Assembly (NCBI RefSeq): GCF_021725675.1
Contig: NZ_JAKJPO010000009.1
Span: 62,001 to 126,000, forward strand
Reading direction: 5' to 3'
Source: Marilutibacter chinensis
Lineage (GTDB): Bacteria > Pseudomonadota > Gammaproteobacteria > Xanthomonadales > Xanthomonadaceae
DNA length: 64,000 bases
Shown here: positions 57,769 to 64,000 of the stretch, in pieces
Position numbering within the stretch: the first letter of the stretch is position 1
Layout: each line of letters begins with the position of its first letter
Notes under the pieces: model-generated
The model's input: only the letters and a program-made list of their open reading frames with translations
Told to the model about the DNA's origin: nothing
Databases searched by the model: none
Made by a program: the position numbers and the translations under genes

Positions 57769-59838
57769 TCAGCGCGCCGGATAGCCCAGCCGCTCGGCCA
57801 CCGGCGCGAGGATCGCGAATGCAGGCGCCAGCGCCTCGGCATAGTGGCGCCAGTGCCCTGAAGCGTAGCGATCCGGGCCCTGCGCGCCATCCGACAATGC
57901 CGGCAACTGCACGCCGAGCGCGTCGCCGATGGACTGCGCGATCGCGGCGGGGTCGTGGGCGATGTCGTCGAGGCGGATCAGGCTGTGCGGGAACAGGCCG
58001 CCGTCGCGCAGATCGGCGATCTGGCCGAGCGCCTTCGCCAGCCAGTCCGCCGCGGTTTCCGGCGACTCCAACGCGAACGGCATCGGCGCGCCGAACGCCA
58101 GCCAGTCGACCAGCATGTCGCGCGGATCGCGCAGCACGAACAGCAGACGCGCTTCCGGCAGGTGCGGGCGCAGTGCCAGCAGCAACGTGTTGTCCCACCA
58201 CAGCAGCCAATCGATGATGCGGCCGTCCTTGACTCCCCGCGCGGCGTGGGTCGCACGCCACTGGTTGACCAGGAAGGACGGATCCAGCGAGCCATCGGAC
58301 AGCGCCGCGGTGGTGCCGTAGCGCTGCATCGGGTCGCGCGGCGGCCTGGAGCCGAAGCGGTCGGCCAGCATCGGCATGCGGGCATTGTCGAGGGTCAATG
58401 CGACGCGTTCGACCAGCGAACCCGGTGCACCCCAGAGGAATGCGACTCCGGGCGCCTGTTCCGGCACCGGCGCCATCGGCGGCAGTTCGGGCACGCCGTC
58501 GCCGAGTGGCGGCAGCGGCAACCGCTGCGGCACCGCCTCGGCGTGCAGCTCGGCCCAGGTCGCCGCCGCCGCGTCGTACTGGCCGGCGGCGTCGAAGGTC
58601 CGGCCGAGCAGTTGCCGCAGCATCCGCTTCACGCCCTCGTCCCTGGCCCGCGCCAGCAGGCTCTCGACCTGGTTGACGGCGGCATCGGGATCGCTGCGCA
58701 TCAGGTTGTCGATCACGCGCAGCTCGGCCCCGGCGTGGCCGGGATTGATCTCGGTGATCCGGTGCGCGATCGCGTCGGCCTGCTCCATTTCGCCGGCCTG
58801 CTGGTGGATCGTCGCGCGCGCCTCCAGCGCGGGGACGAAGTCCGGCATCGCCGCCAGCCAGCGTTCGACGACCACGCGCGCGGCGTCGCTGGCGAACGGC
58901 TCGAACAGCAGTCGCGCATACCACAGGTCGGGCACGTCCGGATGTTCGGCCAGCAACGTCTCCAGCGTCGCACGCGCATCCTCGGCACCGTTGCCGCGTC
59001 GCCAGGCCTCGCTTGCCGCGGCGATCGTTCGACGGTCGCGCGGCTGCTCGACCAGCACGCCCTTGAGCCGGGTCAGCGCGCTTTCGGTGCGGCCGGCTTC
59101 CAGCTCCATCTCGCCGATCAGGCGCTGCAGCGCCGGGCTTCCGCCGCCGTTCTCGAGGATCGGCAGCAGCTCGTCGACCGCCTCGCCGGGACGGCCCTGG
59201 CGGCGGACCAGATCGGCGACCATCGCACGCAGCGGATTCGACGGGTAGCGCTCGAGCAGGCTGCGGAACGCCTGTTCGGCGAACGCGAAGTGACCCTTGG
59301 CGACATAGGCGAAGCCCAAGGCGTGCCGCAGGATCGCCTCGTCGGGGTGGCGCTGCGAGGCCTGGCTGAGGATTGAAAGCGCGCGGTCGGCATCGCCCCG
59401 GCGCAGCGCCAGCGTACCTTCCAGCGCCGTCACCTGCGGGTCTTCCGGAGCGATCCGGGCGGCGGTCTTGATCAGGCTCTCGGCCTGGTCGAGGTCGCCG
59501 CGGCCGATCGCCAGCTGCGCTTGCAGGACGTACGCCGGGAACTTGTTCGGGTCCAGACCGACCGCGCGCGCCAGCGAGGCCTGGGCCTCGTCCAGCTGGC
59601 GCCCGTCCAGCAGCAATCCGGCGCGCTCCAGGTGCTGCTGGGCGTCCTCCGGGACCAGGGCGATGGCCCGGTCGATCGCGGCCAGCGCGGCATCGCGATC
59701 GCCGCCCATCCGCAGGGCCGCCGACAGCAGACGGTGCGCGACCGGATCCTGCGGCTGCGCATCGACCGTCGCACGGGCGGCGGTCAGGGCTTCGGCGGCG
59801 GCGCCACGGCGGAGGGCGTCGATGGTGGCTTCGTACAT
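57769..59838 (-). CDS. TPR protein with sulfotransferase-like C-terminal domain
   Basis: 689 residues. Residues 1-430 are TPR repeats (for example AHRLLSAALRMGGDRDAALAAIDRAIALVPED, AILRHALGFAYVAKGHFAFAEQAFRSLLERYP). The C-terminal 250 residues resemble TPR-sulfotransferases: FLWGAPGSLVERVALTLDNARMPML stands where the 5'-phosphosulfate loop is expected but lacks the usual PRSGTT residues, while LLFVLRDPRDMLVDWLAFG keeps the 3'-phosphate-binding block. Start set at 59838; the frame runs on upstream through the CCGTTG array but that part is non-coding repeat. Confidence 0.82.
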   Translation of the reverse strand: MYEATIDALRRGAAAEALTAARATVDAQPQDPVAHRLLSAALRMGGDRDAALAAIDRAIALVPEDAQQHLERAGLLLDGRQLDEAQASLARAVGLDPNKFPAYVLQAQLAIGRGDLDQAESLIKTAARIAPEDPQVTALEGTLALRRGDADRALSILSQASQRHPDEAILRHALGFAYVAKGHFAFAEQAFRSLLERYPSNPLRAMVADLVRRQGRPGEAVDELLPILENGGGSPALQRLIGEMELEAGRTESALTRLKGVLVEQPRDRRTIAAASEAWRRGNGAEDARATLETLLAEHPDVPDLWYARLLFEPFASDAARVVVERWLAAMPDFVPALEARATIHQQAGEMEQADAIAHRITEINPGHAGAELRVIDNLMRSDPDAAVNQVESLLARARDEGVKRMLRQLLGRTFDAAGQYDAAAATWAELHAEAVPQRLPLPPLGDGVPELPPMAPVPEQAPGVAFLWGAPGSLVERVALTLDNARMPMLADRFGSRPPRDPMQRYGTTAALSDGSLDPSFLVNQWRATHAARGVKDGRIIDWLLWWDNTLLLALRPHLPEARLLFVLRDPRDMLVDWLAFGAPMPFALESPETAADWLAKALGQIADLRDGGLFPHSLIRLDDIAHDPAAIAQSIGDALGVQLPALSDGAQGPDRYASGHWRHYAEALAPAFAILAPVAERLGYPAR

Positions 59839-59961
59839 GGGGCGGTCGATGTTCCGGCGAAAGCGTCGATTGTACCGGGCCCGATGCCGGCGGACGGGGC
59901 CATCAGGGTCGCGCGCCGGTTCCCGCTCCCTGAATCGGGCTCCAGCCCGCCGTACCGCACT

Positions 59962-60024
<63 letters not shown>

Positions 60025-60066
60025 ATTTTGATCTTTCCATGCGGTAGGTCGCCGACATCGACTGGA

Positions 60067-60243
60067 GACCCGGAGGGCGGCGCGCATGGACGCGTGCCGT
60101 TTTTCGATCACGACAGGATGTCGTGTCGAAAAATCCCGGCAGGCTGTCCGCTCGCAATGGAGGTGTGTCGGGGAGGCCCTTTCTTTTGGTGACTTTTCTT
60201 TGGGCCAGCAAAGAAAAGTCACCCGCCGCTATAGCGGCGGAAG
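60067..60243 (-). repeat. repeat module X, copy 3 (inverted)
   Basis: Reverse complement of the copy at 4673-4854, including the hairpin at 60100-60133 with identical stem and the AACTTTTCTTTG/CAAAGAAAAGT inverted pair (here GACTTTTCTTTGCTGG on the minus strand). The gene-free stretch 59839-60612 is filled by the hexamer array, this module and module Y copy 2. Confidence 0.85.
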
Positions 60244-60338
60244 CTGTTGATTCTGGCCATGCCGATCCAGGTGTCTACTCGGAACAGGCCAAAGGCCTTC
60301 CGTCTTCGTGCTCTTGAACAGAGGCTCCCCATTCTTTG

Positions 60339-60602
60339 GATCAAGATCAAAGGCTTCCGCCTTCGGCGGGTTCCTTTTGTCTTGGCAAAAGGAACCAAAA
60401 CCGCTGGCTCCTGACGCCCGCCGGGCCGGCTGCGCCGTCCCGGTCCCCTGTGCTCCTCGTCCGCAGCGGCACGGTGCCCAAACTCGCGCCGCTGGGCGGC
60501 GCTCAGACATGGGCACCTCTGCGGCCGCTCCGGCCTGCGGTGCGCGGCGGGCTTTAAGTCGCTGAAGGTCAACGTCAAAGTCACAGCTCAGGGCAACGGC
60601 AG
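60339..60602 (-). repeat. repeat module Y, copy 2 (inverted)
   Basis: Reads on the minus strand: TTGACCTTCAGCGACTTAAAG, a variable middle, CAGCCGGCCCGGCGGGCGTC, GGTTCCTTTTGCCAAGACAAAAGGAACC and GCCGAAGGCGGAAGCCTTTGATC. The GGTTAC../..GTAACC pair of copy 1 is replaced by GGTTCCTTTTG/CAAAAGGAACC, again keeping the pairing. Confidence 0.8.
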
Positions 60603-60612
60603 AATCGCGATC

Positions 60613-61650
60613 TCAACCGATCGCGTCGAGCATCCTTGCCGCGATCCAGCGCTCCGCGAAGCCATCGAGCCGGCGACTTTCCAGAAAGCCGCAATGCCCC
60701 CCCCACCGCGAGATCTCCAGCCGCACCGGCGCCGGCAGTTGCAGCGCGCGGAAGCCCTCGACCGGAATCACCGGGTCGTCCTCGGCCATCAGGATGCTCG
60801 CCGGCACCTGCAGCGCCGACAACCGCGCACCTGCGATCGAATAGCCGTCGAAGTAGTTGTCGAGGGTGCCGAAGTCGGTGTGGCGCTCGACCATCCAGCG
60901 GGTCAACGGCCGCATCCGCAGGCCCAGCACCTGGTCGTCAAATGCGTGCAGTTGCGGGAACAGCTCGCGCTTGCGCGCCAGCGAGCCGCGCCACTTGCGC
61001 TCGAAGTACCACAGGTACATCGGCAGGCCCTGCTCCATCGCATCCATCGTGCGGGCCGGATCGAGCACCGGGCAGACCGCGGCCACGTGCGTGAGCGGCA
61101 GCCCGGCCGCCGGTGCGCGCAATGCCAGCCGCAGCGCGAAGTTGCCGCCGAGCGAATAGCCGGCCACCGCGAGCGGTAACCGCGGGAACAGCCGTGCGAC
61201 TTCGAGGGCCGCATGAACGACCTCGTCGATCCGATTGGAGTGGAACAACCCCTCGTTGAGATGGTGGGTATCGCCGTGGTCGCGGAAGTTGAGCCGGAAC
61301 ACCTCGAAGCCCGCGCGCAGCAGATGCGCGGCGGTCAGGCGCATGTAACTGGAATCGACGCTGCCTTCCCAACCGTGCAGCAGCAGGACCAGTCCCCGCG
61401 AGAACGAGCCCTGGCGGGGGATCACGCTGTGCAGGCCCTGCAGGCGTACGCCGTCGCCGCCGTCGATGATGTGCGCAGTGGTGACCGCGCCACAGGCGGC
61501 CAGGCTGAGTTCGCCATGGCGTCGGCGCAGCGGACTGCTGCCGAGCACCGACTGCACGTGCGGACTGCGCAGCCAACGCGGCGGCCGGTAGTCGTCGGCC
61601 GTCAACTGCGGCAAGGACGTTGCGGCGGTCGGCAGCGGGGACAGCATCAT
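60613..61650 (-). CDS. YheT family alpha/beta hydrolase
   Basis: 345 residues. PRWLRSPHVQSVLGS at the start, GLVLLLHGWEGSVDSSYM (oxyanion HG), FRLNFRDHGDTHHLNEGLFHS, VAGYSLGGNFALRLAL (nucleophile Ser), AEDDPVIP (acid) and SRWGGHCGF (His) give a complete catalytic triad. Hydrolase of unknown substrate, related to E. coli YheT. Confidence 0.92.
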   Translation of the reverse strand: MMLSPLPTAATSLPQLTADDYRPPRWLRSPHVQSVLGSSPLRRRHGELSLAACGAVTTAHIIDGGDGVRLQGLHSVIPRQGSFSRGLVLLLHGWEGSVDSSYMRLTAAHLLRAGFEVFRLNFRDHGDTHHLNEGLFHSNRIDEVVHAALEVARLFPRLPLAVAGYSLGGNFALRLALRAPAAGLPLTHVAAVCPVLDPARTMDAMEQGLPMYLWYFERKWRGSLARKRELFPQLHAFDDQVLGLRMRPLTRWMVERHTDFGTLDNYFDGYSIAGARLSALQVPASILMAEDDPVIPVEGFRALQLPAPVRLEISRWGGHCGFLESRRLDGFAERWIAARMLDAIG

Positions 61651-61716
61651 GAGGTGAACTTAGCCCCTGCGTTTCGAGCATTCGCTCCAGCGCGGCCGAT
61701 CGAGGCGGGCATCGGC

Positions 61717-62520
61717 TCAGCCGTTCATGGCATCGATGATCCGCTGCCGGGCGAGATCGGCGATCCGGCGCCGGCCCTCCTCTGCCCCCGGCGCGATCGG
61801 TTCGAGGAAATGCACCTCGCCCGGGCGCGTGGGCTCGCCGAGCAGGCGCAGGAAATTGGCCAGGAAGCTCTCCCCGGGCGTGAATGCGATCACCGTCTGG
61901 GCGCTGCCGCGTTCGCCATAGCGCAGCGCGACCGGCTGCACCGGCACGCCGGCCTCGACCGCGGCCAGGAAGATGCGCGCATGGAACGGTCCGATCTCGC
62001 GGCCGTTGCGGGTCCCTCCTTCGGGAAACACGCCGACCGAATGTCCGGTGCGCAGGCGGGCGAGCATCTCGTGCAGCACGCCGCCGAGCGACTCGGCGCT
62101 GCCGCGGGAATGGAAGATGGTCTCTCCGCGCATCGCCAGCCAGCCGATCAGCGGCCAGTTGGCGATCTCGCGCTTGGCCACGAATCCCATCATCCGCTGG
62201 CTGTGCAGGGCCGGGATGTCGATCCAGCTGACGTGGTTGGCGACGTACATCGCCGCGCCCGGCAACGGCGTGCCGACGCGGTGCAGGCGCAGTCCGAAGA
62301 TCCGCATCAGCCCGCCCGACCAGGCACGGATCACCCGATGGTTGAAACGTTCCCCGCCCCAGCGCAGCTCGCCGGTCAGACGCGTGGTCAGCAGCAGCAC
62401 GACCGGCAACGACACCAGCAGGTGCAGCACCAGCAGCGGAATCCGGTACAGATAGCGGAAGGCACGCGCCGGCCACGCGGATTGCGTGCCGGCGACGCCG
62501 TGGGGGGGCGACGCATTCAT
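61717..62520 (-). CDS. 1-acyl-sn-glycerol-3-phosphate acyltransferase-like protein
   Basis: 267 residues with one N-terminal membrane region (IPLLVLHLLVSLPVVLLLTT). PlsC motifs: NHVSWIDIPAL (HX4D), GETIFHSRGS, GVFPEGGTRNGREIGPFHARI and VPVQPVALRY. Acylates lysophosphatidic acid or a related lysolipid at the inner membrane. Start either 62520 or 62532; neither has a strong ribosome site. Confidence 0.9.
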   Translation of the reverse strand: MNASPPHGVAGTQSAWPARAFRYLYRIPLLVLHLLVSLPVVLLLTTRLTGELRWGGERFNHRVIRAWSGGLMRIFGLRLHRVGTPLPGAAMYVANHVSWIDIPALHSQRMMGFVAKREIANWPLIGWLAMRGETIFHSRGSAESLGGVLHEMLARLRTGHSVGVFPEGGTRNGREIGPFHARIFLAAVEAGVPVQPVALRYGERGSAQTVIAFTPGESFLANFLRLLGEPTRPGEVHFLEPIAPGAEEGRRRIADLARQRIIDAMNG

Positions 62521-62579
62521 CGGGGGAATCATACCCAGCGCGGGACGGCTTCGGGGCCCGAGTCGCTCGCCGGCGACGA

Positions 62580-63047
62580 TCAACGACGGCCGACCACCGC
62601 CAGGGTCAGCCGCGAGACGCAGACCAGGCGGCCAGCCTCGTCCTCGATGCGGATTTCCCACACGTGGGTGCTGCCGCCGACATGCAGCGGCCGCGCGGTG
62701 CCGGTCACCAGGCCTTCGCGCACGCCACGTACATGGTTGGCGTTGATCTCGATGCCGACCACGCCCTTGCCTTCCGGTACGCAAAGGCCGCCAGCGCTGG
62801 AACCCAGGGTTTCGGCCAGCAACACAGAGGCGCCGCCATGCAGCAGGCCATAGGGCTGGCGGGTGCGGCCGTCGACGGGCATCGTGCCGCGCAGGTAGTC
62901 GCGGCCGATCTCGGTGAAGACGATGCCCAGCGGCTCCATCGCGGTGCCCCGCGAGAGCGCGTTGAGTTGATCGAGGGACACATCGGAGCGGAACGGGGAG
63001 GCCGGCTCGGCGTTGCCGGCGGCGGAAGTTTCGGTGACGGTGCTCAT
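62580..63047 (-). CDS. hotdog-fold thioesterase (PaaI/EntH/MenI type)
   Basis: 155 residues. LGIVFTEIGRDYLRGTMPVDGRTRQPYGLLHGGASVLLAETLGSSAG is the conserved active-site stretch (HGG with the catalytic Glu), followed by VVGIEINANHVRGV. Probably hydrolyses aryl- or acyl-CoA; the resemblance to 1,4-dihydroxy-2-naphthoyl-CoA thioesterase does not prove a menaquinone role. Confidence 0.9.
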   Translation of the reverse strand: MSTVTETSAAGNAEPASPFRSDVSLDQLNALSRGTAMEPLGIVFTEIGRDYLRGTMPVDGRTRQPYGLLHGGASVLLAETLGSSAGGLCVPEGKGVVGIEINANHVRGVREGLVTGTARPLHVGGSTHVWEIRIEDEAGRLVCVSRLTLAVVGRR

Positions 63048-63241
63048 GCCGCCACGATAGCCGAGCTTCGTCGGGCGGAGACAGCCCGGCTCAGCCAGGC
63101 AAGAAATTACCGACAGGCGCGCCGCGGAGAGATGGGGAGGGCGGGCACGCCTGTCGGCCAGGGGAAAGGACTTCGTGTTTCTTGTCGTGGTGTTGCTGCA
63201 GCGGGGGGCGCCGGGGTGTCGCCGGTCATGCCGCCCATCGA

Positions 63242-63430
63242 TTACGCACCGTGATACAGCGAGGTGTAGGTGCGGCGGGTGTAGCGGCGGTCGGCGGCAT
63301 AGCCGCTACTGCGGCCGTAGCCGACGCCGAATTCACGCTCGCGGTAGGCGCGGATGGGGGTGGCGGTGCTGCTGGCGCGGCGGTCGTCGCGGCGGCGGTT
63401 CAGGGTCTGGGCATTGATCTGGGCGTTCAT
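63242..63430 (-). CDS. small Arg/Tyr-rich hypothetical protein
   Basis: 62 residues, MNAQINAQTLNRRRDDRRAS then GVGYGRSSGYAADRRYTRRTYTS. AAGGAAA lies before the ATG at 63430. The composition suggests a disordered nucleic-acid-binding or envelope-associated peptide. Unknown function. Confidence 0.5.
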   Translation of the reverse strand: MNAQINAQTLNRRRDDRRASSTATPIRAYREREFGVGYGRSSGYAADRRYTRRTYTSLYHGA

Positions 63431-63733
63431 GGCGGTTTCCTTGGGGAGTGGTGCGGCGGGGTGGGCGTTTGCCGATGTAGTGAATCGGTGTGCTGGTAAT
63501 GTATAACACCTAGACTGTTTGACCATATGCCGGAAGTCATGCTTCCGTCCCTGCTCTGGAATCGTTCAGCTTGTGGGGCGGTCCGGGCGACCCGGCATGC
63601 GGTCTACCGATACAGATGTCCACGACGGGCGAACCGTTGCCATGACTGATGGGGGAGAAAGGGGGGCGGGCCATCATCGGCCGGGAGCGGCGGGGGCACG
63701 GCCGCTGCAACCATCAGGATCGAATCAGGGGGA
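63431..63733. other. 303-bp intergenic region
   Basis: Has an AT-rich patch (TGTATAACACCTAGAC, about 63500-63515) that may carry the promoter of the small minus-strand gene, and a hairpin CGGAAG-tcatg-CTTCCG at 63531-63547. No gene seen. Confidence 0.45.
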
Positions 63734-64000
63734 ATGATGATCGGACGCATCGCAGCGTCACTGCGGTTGTGCGCCCTGCCGTTGGGCGCGGCTACGGCCA
63801 CTGACACGGCCGACATGGCCGGGGACTGCAGCGGGGCACCGGAGAACGCCGTGACGGAGTTGCCGGCGCCACTGTCGGAATGGGGCACGCCGATCTGTTC
63901 ACCCGAACTCGGCCACATGCTCGCCCCTTCTCCGGGATTGCGCTGGGCATCATGTGCAACTGGGATGCGACCCAATGCAGCCCCGGCCATCGCTTCATGG
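63734..64000 (+). CDS. putative exported protein, N-terminal part (cut by window edge)
   Basis: Frame open from ATG 63734 to the end of the window, 89 codons, with AGGGGGA just upstream. MMIGRIAASLRLCALPLGAATA looks like a signal peptide. Later residues include CSGAPENAV, ICSPELGHML and WASCAT. No family recognised; the call rests on the ribosome site and signal peptide only. Confidence 0.4.
   Translation, partial: MMIGRIAASLRLCALPLGAATATDTADMAGDCSGAPENAVTELPAPLSEWGTPICSPELGHMLAPSPGLRWASCATGMRPNAAPAIASW

Overview
The window is very GC-rich, densely coded gammaproteobacterial DNA that fits the Lysobacteraceae/Xanthomonadaceae (Lysobacter- or Luteimonas-like). Supporting signs are the end of an aryl-polyene (xanthomonadin-type) gene set, a TonB-receptor/LacI/halogenase starch locus, an OGT-like glycosyltransferase, XAC2610-type proteins and a TAGGAGCGGC-type palindromic repeat. 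This assignment rests on gene content only; there is no rRNA or tRNA in the window.

Layout. 0-6.5 kb: end of a DUF885 peptidase, a ketoacyl synthase / chain-length-factor pair, a GT2 transferase, a lipoprotein, a 1.1 kb block of non-coding repeats, and a FabG reductase. 6.6-14.4 kb: hemF, gpsA-secB, a rhodanese, a lipoprotein, a YiiD-type thioesterase and a hemD-hemX-hemY run. 14.4-18.8 kb: membrane protein, FadI-like thiolase, GNAT, sodC. 19-28.7 kb: a nitrogen-control region with ntrB-ntrC, an OGT-like protein, a TorF-porin-glnK-amtB operon, and glnA with a sigma-54 promoter, two NtrC boxes and an odd tandem duplication of its 3' end.

28.8-53.3 kb is a starch/maltodextrin utilisation locus: LacI regulator, GH13 lipoprotein, MFS maltodextrin transporter, GH13 glucosidase, flavin-dependent halogenase, pullulanase, GH97 glucosidase, GH13 amylase, TonB receptor and glucokinase. 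I find five copies of one 14-bp near-palindrome (consensus TGNATACGTTTGCA) in the control regions of these genes and nowhere else I looked, so they probably form one LacI-family regulon. Polymer would be cut outside, imported by the TonB receptor, trimmed in the periplasm, imported by the MFS carrier, hydrolysed to glucose and phosphorylated.

Inside that locus sits a roughly 3.2 kb island (42.9-46.2 kb) of visibly lower GC. It carries a DUF3800 gene broken by one in-frame TGA, a 383-nt non-coding stretch with a good promoter and several hairpins, a 77-aa unknown protein, a Cro/C1-type HTH protein and a retron-type reverse transcriptase (NASLH, YVDD). This is the best candidate for an undescribed system: a retron-like defence module with its msr-msd RNA predicted at about 44,160-44,450.

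53.3-64 kb: uppP, a META/DUF4377 lipoprotein, two XAC2610-like proteins, a YbhB/YbcL protein, a TPR-sulfotransferase-like protein, a second copy of the repeat block found at 4-5 kb (inverted), a YheT hydrolase, a PlsC acyltransferase, a hotdog thioesterase and small unknown genes.
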